From contig CALHUY010000089.1 in the NCBI GenBank assembly GCA_938039295.1, forward strand, positions 1 through 18,565: 18,565 bases of DNA. The letters run 5' to 3'. The stretch is from an uncultured Solobacterium sp. (GTDB lineage Bacteria > Bacillota_I > Bacilli_A > Erysipelotrichales > Erysipelotrichaceae). The translations under genes were made by a program, and so were the position numbers. Positions 1-6,713 of this stretch are shown one piece after another; positions within the stretch are counted from its first letter, which is position 1, and each line of letters begins with the position of its first letter. The notes under the pieces are model-generated. The model ran no database searches. It was not told the origin of the DNA and was given only the letters and a program-made list of their open reading frames with translations.

Positions 1-115
1 TTTCGTTTGTAGATGTACTTGTTGTAGTGTCCTGTTTTGGTTCTTTAGGTCCACAACCTACCAAACCTACAAGCATGATTCCTGCACATAATCCTGATAA
101 TAGTTTCTTGTTCAT
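1..115 (-). CDS. Lipoprotein, N-terminal fragment (runs off the window)
   Basis: Only the first 38 codons are inside the window. The ATG at 115 is preceded on the minus strand by AGGGGGT, a good Shine-Dalgarno at normal spacing. The protein starts MNKKLLSG, has a short hydrophobic stretch and then a lipobox LVGC with the lipidated cysteine at residue 21. A low-complexity Thr/Ser-rich linker follows (PKEPKQDTTTSTSTNE). That is the typical start of an extracytoplasmic lipoprotein, possibly a solute-binding protein or an envelope protein, but the functional domain lies outside the window and cannot be named. The 225 bases upstream are very AT-rich and hold its promoter region. A TATAAT is visible on the minus strand at 203-198 inside an imperfect palindrome, without a convincing -35. 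Confidence 0.8.
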   Translation of the reverse strand, partial: MNKKLLSGLCAGIMLVGLVGCGPKEPKQDTTTSTSTNE

Positions 116-270
116 AAGAATACCCCCTATATTTTCATGAATAGTATTAATAATATTTTGTTGTTAATATCAATTAAACTGATTTAATCTTCTCACAATT
201 ATATATTGTTGAACACATTGAAATCCTTAAGTATTTATAATTTTAAGATCATTATTACTTTAATTTTTCT

Positions 271-320
271 AAAAAAATACCGAAGGCACCACAAATGATA
301 TTCACGTGTTTCCTTTCGGC
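271..320 (-). terminator. Intrinsic terminator of the 340-2286 operon
   Basis: On the minus strand GCCGAAAGG and CCTTCGG pair with one bulged A, and CAC/GTG extends the stem inward. The hairpin is followed by TATTTTTTTAG. It lies about 20 bases beyond the stop codon at 340. The stem is imperfect and the loop long, so it is less certain than the other terminators here. Confidence 0.65.
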
Positions 321-339
321 TTTTATTTACGTTTTACTC

Positions 340-687
340 TTATTGTTTCACAAATTTTAGGATTTCTTCGTACTTATATACACGTAAGTAACATAGAGCA
401 CATACCACAATTACAAGTGTGATAATACCACCTAAAATACTATGGATGATTCCTAACACAACACGATAAGCTACCATCGCAAGTACTGTGTAAATCAAAC
501 CGTTTGTTATCTTTTGTCCCCCAGTTGCTTGGTATAAGTACCATAGACCACCAATCACTATTACTAAACATGCGATGTTTAAGAACAATCTAATAATCGC
601 TATCCAACCTAGTGGTGTACATAATATAAGTGCTCTAAGGATTGCGGCCGCAAACAACATATTAATTCCTGTACGATATTGATCCAT
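340..687 (-). CDS. Small integral membrane protein of unknown function
   Basis: A 115-residue hydrophobic protein with about four predicted membrane segments separated by very short loops. It ends in a basic/charged tail (VYKYEEILKFVKQ). I do not recognise a family. The reading frame is open upstream to a TTG at 741. However, the ATG at 687 has an AGAGGG Shine-Dalgarno about six bases before it, and that SD overlaps the stop codon of the upstream oxidoreductase (698-700). Translation is therefore probably coupled, with the start at 687. It is the last gene of a lipoprotein / oxidoreductase / membrane-protein operon. A link to the electron flow of the oxidoreductase is possible, but there is no direct evidence such as haem- or Fe-S-binding motifs. 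Confidence 0.75.
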   Translation of the reverse strand: MDQYRTGINMLFAAAILRALILCTPLGWIAIIRLFLNIACLVIVIGGLWYLYQATGGQKITNGLIYTVLAMVAYRVVLGIIHSILGGIITLVIVVCALCYLRVYKYEEILKFVKQ

Positions 688-697
688 ATATTTCCCT

Positions 698-1630
698 CTA
701 TCTTTCTGTTTCTTTAAACGATTCATGTACTTCTGTCGCAACTTCTCGCCCGTCTTTAATTGCAGTTGCGATAGATTGAGGACCTAAATATGCATCCCCT
801 GTTATTAGTACATTTCCTATTGTACTCTGATGTTGACCGGAAGTCAAATTCAATTTTTCATCCAGAACACTAAAGTCTACTTTTTGTCCAATTGCCGCAA
901 CGACAAGGTCACATGGAATAATATGTTCACTACCTGCCACTTCGTGCGTTGATCTTCTTCCACTTTCATCTGGTTCACCAAGTTCCATTGTAATAACCTT
1001 CACACCAGTTACTTTTCCCGTCTCATCACGCAATACTTCTTTAATATTTTCTAAGAAATGGAATGTAACTCCTTCATTGCGTGCATCTTTGATTTCGCCC
1101 TTGTGTGCTGGCATCTCTGCTTCGCTACGGCGATAGATGATTTTTACATCATCCATGATACGTACAAGACTTCTTGAACAATCCATCGCAACATTACCAC
1201 CACCCCATACAACGGCGTGTTGGTAGTTCTCTTTGTAGAAATCATGCATGTGCTTAATGTTTAAATCATGCAGTAAAGTTAAGCCTGCAACACAGCCACC
1301 TTTTGCTTCAAGACCAAACATATTTTCTACTTGGGCACCAATAGCGACTACAATACGGTCAAACTTCTTTTGTAAATCACTGAATAGAATATCTTTTCCT
1401 ATTGTAGTTTGAAAGTGAAACTGAACACCCGCAGCTGTAAGTTCATCCATTAACTTATCAATAAAGCTTGTATTGAAGCGAAACTGTGGGATACCCGTAT
1501 AACAAGCACCACCTGCACGATCATTCATATCAAATACTTCAACATCATATTCGCCAAGTTTTAAAAGTGTTTGAATACTATATAGGGTTGCAGGTCCTGC
1601 ACCAATATATGCAATTTTCTTCTTTGACAT
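698..1630 (-). CDS. FAD/NAD(P)-dependent oxidoreductase, GltD-like, without N-terminal Fe-S domain
   Basis: This resembles the flavoprotein half of the glutamate synthase small subunit (GltD) and related NADPH oxidoreductases. Visible motifs, in order: the FAD-binding dinucleotide fold GAGPAT (residues 10-15), the GGACYTGIP segment (40-48), the second Rossmann motif GGGNVAMD (143-150), YRRSEAEMPA (166-175, the arginine pair typical of NADPH binding in this family), and the C-terminal FAD motif GDAYLGPQSIATAIKDGREV (about 278-297). True GltD is about 450-490 residues and starts with a roughly 130-residue domain holding two [4Fe-4S] clusters. That domain is absent here, and no GltB lies nearby. 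The start at 1630 has AGAGG upstream. The gene sits 17 bases after a lipoprotein gene and is probably translationally coupled to the next. It could be a diaphorase passing electrons to an unknown partner; the substrate is not visible. Confidence 0.85.
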   Translation of the reverse strand: MSKKKIAYIGAGPATLYSIQTLLKLGEYDVEVFDMNDRAGGACYTGIPQFRFNTSFIDKLMDELTAAGVQFHFQTTIGKDILFSDLQKKFDRIVVAIGAQVENMFGLEAKGGCVAGLTLLHDLNIKHMHDFYKENYQHAVVWGGGNVAMDCSRSLVRIMDDVKIIYRRSEAEMPAHKGEIKDARNEGVTFHFLENIKEVLRDETGKVTGVKVITMELGEPDESGRRSTHEVAGSEHIIPCDLVVAAIGQKVDFSVLDEKLNLTSGQHQSTIGNVLITGDAYLGPQSIATAIKDGREVATEVHESFKETER

Positions 1631-1647
1631 TTGATTTTCCTCTAGTA

Positions 1648-2286
1648 CTACTTATTTTGGTTTGTACCTTTGATATCTGTCACAAACCACTTACCATCGT
1701 CTTGTTGTTCAAGTGTAATGACAGAATCCTCATTGGTATATTCCTTGTTTTTGAAATTTTCTGTATATACGGAATAAATATTCTCTACAAGTTTCTCCAT
1801 CATATACTTTGTAGCAGCTTCTTTACCGTCTTTATTTTGAATTTGTGTCGCTTCAACGGATAGCGTTGCAATCAGTGCCTTGTATTCTTCACCTGTAAAA
1901 TATTTTCTAATTTCTGTTGTATTCAGGTAGTCCATCGAGAAGATTACTTCATACTTTCTTTCATTTACTTCTTTTACTTCTTTGATCTGTGGGTTTTCAA
2001 AAGATGAAGTTCTAATTTCCTTCTCAATTTCAGCTAGCTTTTTCTTCGCATCATCAGATAAGTCTGCTGATGTTGAAAAACCAGCTGGTGTCTTAAATGA
2101 TGATTCAATCGCATCACACATCTTCTGAACTTCTTCGCTAGATTGTTCCTTTGCTTTTGCTATATCTCCAGCATCTAATGCATTGATAAATATTTCTGCT
2201 GTCTTTTTTGCTTGTGCTTCAGGTGTTGCCTTACCACAACCCGCCAAAACCAATAACATTGTTAACATTAACTTCGTAAATTTCAT
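1648..2286 (-). CDS. Lipoprotein of unknown function
   Basis: A 212-residue secreted lipoprotein. It starts MKFTKLML, has a hydrophobic core and a clear lipobox LVLAGC with the lipidated cysteine at residue 17. The mature part is highly charged, largely helical in appearance (KKTAEIFINALDAGDIAKAK), and ends in a beta-type segment with DDGKWFVTDI, a pattern common in small Firmicute lipoproteins with NTF2-like or DUF5105-like folds. I cannot assign the family firmly. The frame extends to a GTG at 2298, but that GTG is part of the GTGAGG Shine-Dalgarno serving the ATG at 2286, so 2286 is the better start. It is the first gene of an operon with a GltD-like oxidoreductase and a small membrane protein. 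Confidence 0.8.
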   Translation of the reverse strand: MKFTKLMLTMLLVLAGCGKATPEAQAKKTAEIFINALDAGDIAKAKEQSSEEVQKMCDAIESSFKTPAGFSTSADLSDDAKKKLAEIEKEIRTSSFENPQIKEVKEVNERKYEVIFSMDYLNTTEIRKYFTGEEYKALIATLSVEATQIQNKDGKEAATKYMMEKLVENIYSVYTENFKNKEYTNEDSVITLEQQDDGKWFVTDIKGTNQNK

Positions 2287-2318
2287 AATATACCTCACGT
2301 TTTTCTGTATTCTACTGT

Positions 2319-2346
2319 ATCATATTTCTGCACAATATGATTTGAA
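2319..2346 (-). promoter_or_regulatory. Promoter of the lipoprotein/oxidoreductase operon
   Basis: On the minus strand TTCAAA (2346-2341) and TATGAT (2324-2319) are 16 bases apart, upstream of the start at 2286. The -35 lies on the palindromic TGAATTCA and overlaps the -35 of the divergent tRNA promoter. Confidence 0.5.
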
Positions 2347-2370
2347 TTCAGTATTGATATTACGTATAAT
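2342..2370 (+). promoter_or_regulatory. Promoter of tRNA-Thr
   Basis: TTGAAT (2342-2347) and a perfect TATAAT (2365-2370) are separated by 17 bases. The predicted transcription start lies within a few bases of the first tRNA nucleotide at 2380. Confidence 0.85.
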
Positions 2371-2379
2371 AATTACGTC

Positions 2380-2452
2380 GCCGACATAGCTCAGTTGGTA
2401 GAGCAACGCACTCGTAACGCGTAGGTCGCAGGTTCAATTCCTGTTGTCGGCA
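2380..2452 (+). tRNA. tRNA-Thr (anticodon CGU)
   Basis: A complete 73-base cloverleaf. The acceptor arms GCCGACA/TGTCGGC pair fully. The D-arm is GCTC-AGTTGGTA-GAGC. The anticodon loop CTCGTAA places anticodon CGT at 2413-2415 after the invariant T. The T-arm is GCAGG-TTCAATT-CCTGT, with one G-T pair at its base. The anticodon stem has an A-C mismatch at the loop end. The discriminator is A2452, and the genome does not encode CCA (next bases CTA), so it must be added by a nucleotidyltransferase. G1-C72, C2-G71 and anticodon bases G35/U36 are the known threonine identity elements. Confidence 0.95.
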
Positions 2453-2462
2453 CTATTAGATT

Positions 2463-2507
2463 AAAAGCATCTCCCTTTGTATGCATTTGCACATGGAAGA
2501 TGCTTTT
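2463..2507. terminator. Bidirectional terminator between tRNA-Thr and murE-type gene
   Basis: AAAAGCATCT and AGATGCTTTT form a perfect 10-bp stem. It is followed by GTTTTATTT on the plus strand and TTTTAATC on the minus strand. It ends just before the stop codon (2511) of the convergent Mur ligase gene, so it can serve both the tRNA and the cell-wall operon. Confidence 0.85.
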
Positions 2508-2510
2508 GTT

Positions 2511-4031
2511 TTATTTCTCGTTATACTTCTTTAACTCTAAATGAACACACTCGACATCCGACATGACCGGAATATAATCTGTGCCACGTTTTTGACGTGT
2601 TTCTGCACCCTTACCTGTAATCAGGATAACTGTATTACCTTGCGCATTTGCGGCGTCTTCCACTGCTCGTGCAATGGCTTGTTCACGGTCAATAATAATT
2701 TCATATGGTGTCTTTTCTTTTTCAACTGCTATTGCAATTTCCTGGGCAATTGCCAGTGGATCTTCTTCCCCAGCATCTTCTTCGGTTAAGTAGATGTAGT
2801 CAGCGTACTTACCTGCAATTTCTCCAAGGTCATGACGGCGATCTTGTGCCTTCTTACCAGGGCAGCCAAAGATAATCGTTACACGATATCCAGGATATTC
2901 GTTTCGTACAGATTCAAACAATTTCTGAAAGGATAACTGGTTATGTGCGTAGTCTACAATTGCAGCTATCTTTTGGTCGTTTGATGTATAGATTTCCATG
3001 CGTCCAGGAACCTTTGCTTGATAGAGTCCTGCTTGAATATCACTCACAGGAATATCATACAAACGTGCTATTGCAATTGCACATAGTGCATTTGATACGT
3101 TAAATAATCCTGGCATCGATAGTTTAAATTCTTCATCAAAGTCACTTCCACGAACATTGAAGACAATATCATTTCCGACTTTATGAACATTGTAGCCATA
3201 GAAATCGGCATCTTCATTTGTTTCCGAGAACGTAATTACTTTCTTGCTAGCTTTCGCAGCTTCTAGAATTTCTTCACAATGCTCAGAATCTAAATTCACT
3301 AGACCATATGTGCACTGCTCAAAGATACGTAACTTAGACGCAAAGTAATCTTCCCATGTAGGATGCTCTACAGAAGATACATGATCATAACCAATGTTTA
3401 AAAACGCAGCTACTGAGAAGTTTACCCCTAATACACGGTCATACTTCAATGCTTGTGAAGATACTTCCATCGTAACAAAGTCAATATTCGACTCAACTGC
3501 ATTTCTGAAGTGTCTTTCTAAGTCGAGTGGCTCTGGTGTTGTTAGGTGTGATTCAAAACGCTCAACACCATCATAAGTGCCAATCGAAGAAATCACTGCA
3601 CTTTCTTGTTTCTCAACACGTTTAAGATATGTATCTAAGATTGTCTTTACATAATATGTCGTTGTGGATTTTCCTTTTGTGCCAGTTAGTCCAATGATAT
3701 TCAGTTCTTTCCATGGATCGTTGTAATACATCGTCGCAAGGTTTGCCATTGCATAACGTACGTTTGTTAGTGGAATCCATGGAATATTTACTTCAGGATA
3801 TTCTACTTCACTTAAATATGCAAAGGCGCCCTTATTAACCGCATCTTGTAAGTACTGCGCTTTAAAATGCACGCCTTTGCACAAGAATAATGTATTACTA
3901 ACAACCTGCTGCGAATCACAGGATACAAGTTCCACAACAGTATTCATGCATGTATCGGATAAGTTAACATCACCTAATACATTTTTTTCTTGTAAAAGTG
4001 ATATATAGTCTTTTAATAAGTATTTCTTCAT
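2511..4031 (-). CDS. murE: MurE-type UDP-MurNAc-tripeptide synthetase (Mur ligase)
   Basis: A cytoplasmic Mur ligase that adds the third residue of the peptidoglycan stem peptide to UDP-MurNAc-L-Ala-D-Glu using ATP. Its 506 residues fit the three-domain MurE plan. The N-terminal domain covers about 1-110. The P-loop LTGTKGKSTT lies at 115-124. TTPEP (164-168) is typical of MurE substrate binding. The SKLRIF lysine near 233 is in the place of the carbamylated lysine. DYAHN (360-364) and ITGKGAET (471-478) follow in the C-terminal domain. The amino-acid selector, DNPR in diaminopimelate enzymes and DNPA-like in lysine enzymes, reads EDAG here (418-421), so the amino acid added cannot be inferred from it. 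A strong AGGAGG precedes the ATG, overlapping the racemase stop codon. It is the third gene of an operon with a racemase and a D-Asp-ligase-like protein. Confidence 0.88.
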   Translation of the reverse strand: MKKYLLKDYISLLQEKNVLGDVNLSDTCMNTVVELVSCDSQQVVSNTLFLCKGVHFKAQYLQDAVNKGAFAYLSEVEYPEVNIPWIPLTNVRYAMANLATMYYNDPWKELNIIGLTGTKGKSTTTYYVKTILDTYLKRVEKQESAVISSIGTYDGVERFESHLTTPEPLDLERHFRNAVESNIDFVTMEVSSQALKYDRVLGVNFSVAAFLNIGYDHVSSVEHPTWEDYFASKLRIFEQCTYGLVNLDSEHCEEILEAAKASKKVITFSETNEDADFYGYNVHKVGNDIVFNVRGSDFDEEFKLSMPGLFNVSNALCAIAIARLYDIPVSDIQAGLYQAKVPGRMEIYTSNDQKIAAIVDYAHNQLSFQKLFESVRNEYPGYRVTIIFGCPGKKAQDRRHDLGEIAGKYADYIYLTEEDAGEEDPLAIAQEIAIAVEKEKTPYEIIIDREQAIARAVEDAANAQGNTVILITGKGAETRQKRGTDYIPVMSDVECVHLELKKYNEK

Positions 4032-4040
4032 CTAAACCTC

Positions 4041-4751
4041 CTATACATGTAGTGGTTCACGGTCAAAGAAGCGAATGCATTCCTCTGCTAAAACCTCCAT
4101 CGCATCAATATAGAATGAAGGTAGTCCATGATATTCACGATATACGGATAATTCTGTACAGCCAAGAATTGCACAATCACAACCAGCATCTCTTACTGCT
4201 CTATCGATAGCCGCAAAACTATGACGATTTCCCTTTTCACCACGTTTAATTTCATCGTAGATCAAGGACATAACCTTCTTTTGTGTCTCAGCGTCTGGCT
4301 GCCATGCTTGCATACCAGCCGCTTCAATTTCACGATGATATACGCCTGTCTTAATTGTGCCATCAGTCGCAAGAATCGCTACCTTCTTATGATTTGTTTG
4401 TGCCAATCGTTTTACCGTTTCTCGTGGCATATGAATAATTGGAATAGAGATTTCCTTCTGCAAGCGATCTGCGAAGTAGTGCGATGTATTACATGGAATC
4501 GCAATACAGCAGCTACCACAATTCTCTAACAAATGACAATCATGTAACATGCGTTCATATACAACATTCTCATTACCAGATAGAATTGCAGTTGTACGGT
4601 CTGGCATCTTTGTGTCCGATAGTATCATAGTTGGAATATGGTCTTGGTCGCATGATGCATCAGTACGATCTAGAATCCACTGATATAAAATTTGTGTTGC
4701 CTGTGGACCCATTCCACCTAAGATACCTAATTTATCTTTTGTCTGTTCCAT
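4041..4751 (-). CDS. Aspartate racemase (Asp/Glu racemase family)
   Basis: A PLP-independent, two-cysteine amino-acid racemase that would interconvert L- and D-aspartate. Motifs: LGILGGMGPQAT near the N-terminus, typical of the aspartate racemase branch; PCNTSH with the first catalytic cysteine (residue 87); and GCTELS with the second (residue 198). Length (236 residues) is normal. The frame is open to a GTG at 4760, but that GTG is part of the AGAGGTG Shine-Dalgarno, so I take the ATG at 4751. The gene starts 11 bases after the D-aspartate-ligase-like gene and ends right before the MurE start. In Enterococcus faecium the D-aspartate ligase gene is likewise linked to an aspartate racemase gene. 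A role in supplying D-Asp for peptidoglycan side chains is therefore likely. Glutamate racemase is less likely because the N-terminal motif differs. Confidence 0.87.
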   Translation of the reverse strand: MEQTKDKLGILGGMGPQATQILYQWILDRTDASCDQDHIPTMILSDTKMPDRTTAILSGNENVVYERMLHDCHLLENCGSCCIAIPCNTSHYFADRLQKEISIPIIHMPRETVKRLAQTNHKKVAILATDGTIKTGVYHREIEAAGMQAWQPDAETQKKVMSLIYDEIKRGEKGNRHSFAAIDRAVRDAGCDCAILGCTELSVYREYHGLPSFYIDAMEVLAEECIRFFDREPLHV

Positions 4752-4762
4752 ACATGACACCT

Positions 4763-5971
4763 CTATGATTTCTTTACTGCGTATGTCTCGTAATTCTTTC
4801 TTTGTCTCTTTAAGTTATACCAAACCCATAAGCGATGGAAGAGATTCTTTTCCCCCTTATATACAAGAGAGTTTGTCATCTTACCAGCTTTTTCTAGTTG
4901 TTTCATCTTATCGTGATATGTTGAGACGATAAAGTCTCTTGCGACATCAGATGGTACAACCTGCCATAAGCTTTCATTCTCACAGATTTCAAGTAGAAGT
5001 TCATTACCTTCAATGTAATCTTCCACTAGATAGCGAGCGATATTAAAGCCCGCACCTGTGACATAGTAGTTACTTCTACCTTGACGGCAGTTAATCTCAA
5101 ATAGTTTTAACTTGCCATCACGTTCATCATATTTCATATCAAAGTTAGAGAATCCAACATAGTGGATATCTTCTAAGAACTTCTTTAGCTTCATACAGAT
5201 TTCTTCATTTTTCTCTGTCATGATAACCGCATGATTCCCTAATCCATGAGGTGTATGTTCCTCAAGTAAGACATGGCCAAGGCACATCATCTTAACCTGT
5301 CCATTCTTATCAGAATAGTTTGTTAATACACGCATATAGGAGTCATCTCCAGGGATACAATCTTGAATGATCATTGTATCTGGATATCCAGCCGCATAAC
5401 AACGATCTAGCACATCGTATAATTCTTCCATCGTCTGTAAGATAAATACCTTATCATTGCCTTCAAATGGATGTTCCCAATAGGTAACGGAATTTGAAGG
5501 TTTACAGATAAATGGTGCTGTAAATGGTAATGTAAAATCATGTCCCATCTCTTTGTGATAGATAAAAGTTGCTGGATGGTCTAAACCATATTTATCGCAC
5601 ATCTCATAGAATTTTTCTTTGTTGATAAGGATATTTAAAAGTTCTGCGTCAATCCCTGCTACGATACAATTCTTTGGAAATAAGTGCTTGTTTTCAGCAG
5701 CTAACTTTACGTATGCATCACCACAACCTATGACAAGTACTTTTCCATCTTGGTGACTGTTTGCGAAAGTCACAACATTCTTTACATACGCATCTGCATC
5801 TTCATTATTTTCACATGCATGGTAATCAATAATAGAACTGCGATAAGCAGGTCCAGATAAATATTTACCAAAACATGTAGAACGTAATCCATACGCCTCA
5901 TGGAACGCTCTTGCAACAGAGTATACGTTTATATCACCACCAAATAACAATGGATAGATTTTTTCCTTCAT
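4763..5971 (-). CDS. ATP-grasp ligase, D-aspartate ligase (Asl)-like
   Basis: A 402-residue carboxylate-amine ligase of the ATP-grasp superfamily. The N-terminus has the GGDINVYSVARAFHEAYG pattern that I associate with the Enterococcus faecium/Lactococcus D-aspartate ligase group. Further features are a central ATP-binding part with FICKPSNS (lysine at about residue 157), QDCIPGDDSYMRV, and the metal-binding FEINCRQGRS (Glu292, Asn294) followed by the glycine-containing YYVTGAG. The expected reaction is ATP-dependent attachment of D-Asp to the side-chain amine of residue 3 in the nucleotide-linked peptide. The co-transcribed aspartate racemase and MurE-type ligase support this role; a different D-amino acid remains possible. 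The frame reaches a TTG at 5992, but AGAGG lies seven bases before the ATG at 5971, which I take as the start. No signal peptide, so cytoplasmic. Confidence 0.82.
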   Translation of the reverse strand: MKEKIYPLLFGGDINVYSVARAFHEAYGLRSTCFGKYLSGPAYRSSIIDYHACENNEDADAYVKNVVTFANSHQDGKVLVIGCGDAYVKLAAENKHLFPKNCIVAGIDAELLNILINKEKFYEMCDKYGLDHPATFIYHKEMGHDFTLPFTAPFICKPSNSVTYWEHPFEGNDKVFILQTMEELYDVLDRCYAAGYPDTMIIQDCIPGDDSYMRVLTNYSDKNGQVKMMCLGHVLLEEHTPHGLGNHAVIMTEKNEEICMKLKKFLEDIHYVGFSNFDMKYDERDGKLKLFEINCRQGRSNYYVTGAGFNIARYLVEDYIEGNELLLEICENESLWQVVPSDVARDFIVSTYHDKMKQLEKAGKMTNSLVYKGEKNLFHRLWVWYNLKRQRKNYETYAVKKS

Positions 5972-6004
5972 AAATAGCCTCTTTTCCTTCAATGTTCTTC
6001 GTTT

Positions 6005-6010
6005 ATTATA
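6005..6010 (-). promoter_or_regulatory. Candidate -10 box for the D-Asp ligase / racemase / murE operon
   Basis: A perfect TATAAT on the minus strand (6010-6005), 34 bases before the start at 5971. There is no recognisable -35 at the right distance. No terminator is visible between this operon and the membrane-protein gene at 6031, so part of the transcription may come from further upstream. Confidence 0.4.
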
Positions 6011-6030
6011 CTACACAGTTGCTTTGTTGC

Positions 6031-6576
6031 TTAGAATCGTCCTGCAAGTAGGAATATAGCAAACATAATTGCATTCACAGCAACAATTGAAACAACAATT
6101 CCAGCTACTATCAAAGTAGGATTTATTCTCTTTGTAATAAATACGTCACAACCATCTAATGGCTGTTCATCCGTCCTAAATATCTTATCTATCAAAGGAA
6201 TATTCTCTGTATCTGTACTACGCTGAATCGTCATCAGATAGTTACCCGGTTCAGCATCAAACCAAAAGTGTTGTCTAGAATGTTGTGTAAAGCTGCTTCT
6301 TTCTACTTTGAACGTCGTACGATATAAAGGGATTTCTCTACCAGTTTCCACTTCGTTTATCACAATATTCAATCTTGGGTAGGAAAATATCCCTGATGTC
6401 ATCCTGAACCAAATCGCATAGCTACCTTGTTCAGTAATTGTAAATTCATCACAATCAAGCGTAGCTGGCATTTCAAAGATACTCTTTCCAAATGCTTTAA
6501 AACGTATTACAAACACAATTGTGCCAATTAAACACAATATGCCTACTAGAACTATTAATATCACTAAAGCCTTCAT
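6031..6576 (-). CDS. Two-helix membrane protein with a central extracytoplasmic-type domain, unknown function
   Basis: About 181 residues. An N-terminal membrane helix (ALVILIVLVGILCLIGTIVF) and a C-terminal one (LIVAGIVVSIVAVNAIMFAI) bracket a roughly 115-residue, beta-rich middle part. The middle has repeated alternation of polar and hydrophobic residues (GSYAIWFRM, NYLMTIQRS). The two helices place both ends on the same side of the membrane. I do not recognise the family. A GGAGGA Shine-Dalgarno precedes two adjacent ATG codons (6579 and 6576); the second has the better spacing. It lies between the D-Asp-ligase operon (same strand, about 59 bases on) and the divergent L,D-transpeptidase gene. 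That suggests an envelope role, but this rests on position only. Confidence 0.72.
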   Translation of the reverse strand: MKALVILIVLVGILCLIGTIVFVIRFKAFGKSIFEMPATLDCDEFTITEQGSYAIWFRMTSGIFSYPRLNIVINEVETGREIPLYRTTFKVERSSFTQHSRQHFWFDAEPGNYLMTIQRSTDTENIPLIDKIFRTDEQPLDGCDVFITKRINPTLIVAGIVVSIVAVNAIMFAIFLLAGRF

Positions 6577-6659
6577 CATTCCTCCATAATATCCCTTCTA
6601 TTTTATCAGTTTTATACCCCTATTTCATAGGTATTACGTGAGATATTTTTATACATCTA

Positions 6660-6668
6660 TGCTATACT
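6660..6668 (+). promoter_or_regulatory. Extended -10 promoter of the L,D-transpeptidase gene
   Basis: TGCTATACT is an extended -10 element (TGn plus TATACT) 45 bases before the start codon. The -35 region (GAGATA) is poor, which is usual for extended -10 promoters. Confidence 0.5.
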
Positions 6669-6713
6669 TGTCATGTATATTCTGAAGAATATTGAGACGT
6701 ACGAGGTGAATAT

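Noticed and set aside
190..212. AT-rich near-palindrome ACAATTATATATTGT as an operator of the first lipoprotein gene
   Set aside because: Arms are only five bases, the region is extremely AT-rich and no convincing -35 is paired with the TATAAT inside it.
698..1630. Glutamate synthase small subunit GltD
   Set aside because: The N-terminal Fe-S domain and any GltB partner are absent; only the flavoprotein half is similar.
2541..2789. Plus-strand reading frame opposite the Mur ligase gene (and similar frames at 1486-1863, 3394-3576, 4221-4529, 8720-8995, 14377-14595, 16446-16643)
   Set aside because: Cys/Leu/Ser-rich or low-information translations without ribosome binding sites, fully antisense to well-supported genes.
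5972..5992. Longer start (TTG) for the D-Asp-ligase-like gene; the same applies to the TTG at 741, GTG at 2298, GTG at 4760, GTG at 14632 and TTG at 14648
   Set aside because: In each case a Shine-Dalgarno lies between the upstream codon and an in-frame ATG, and the shorter form gives the usual family N-terminus where a family is known.
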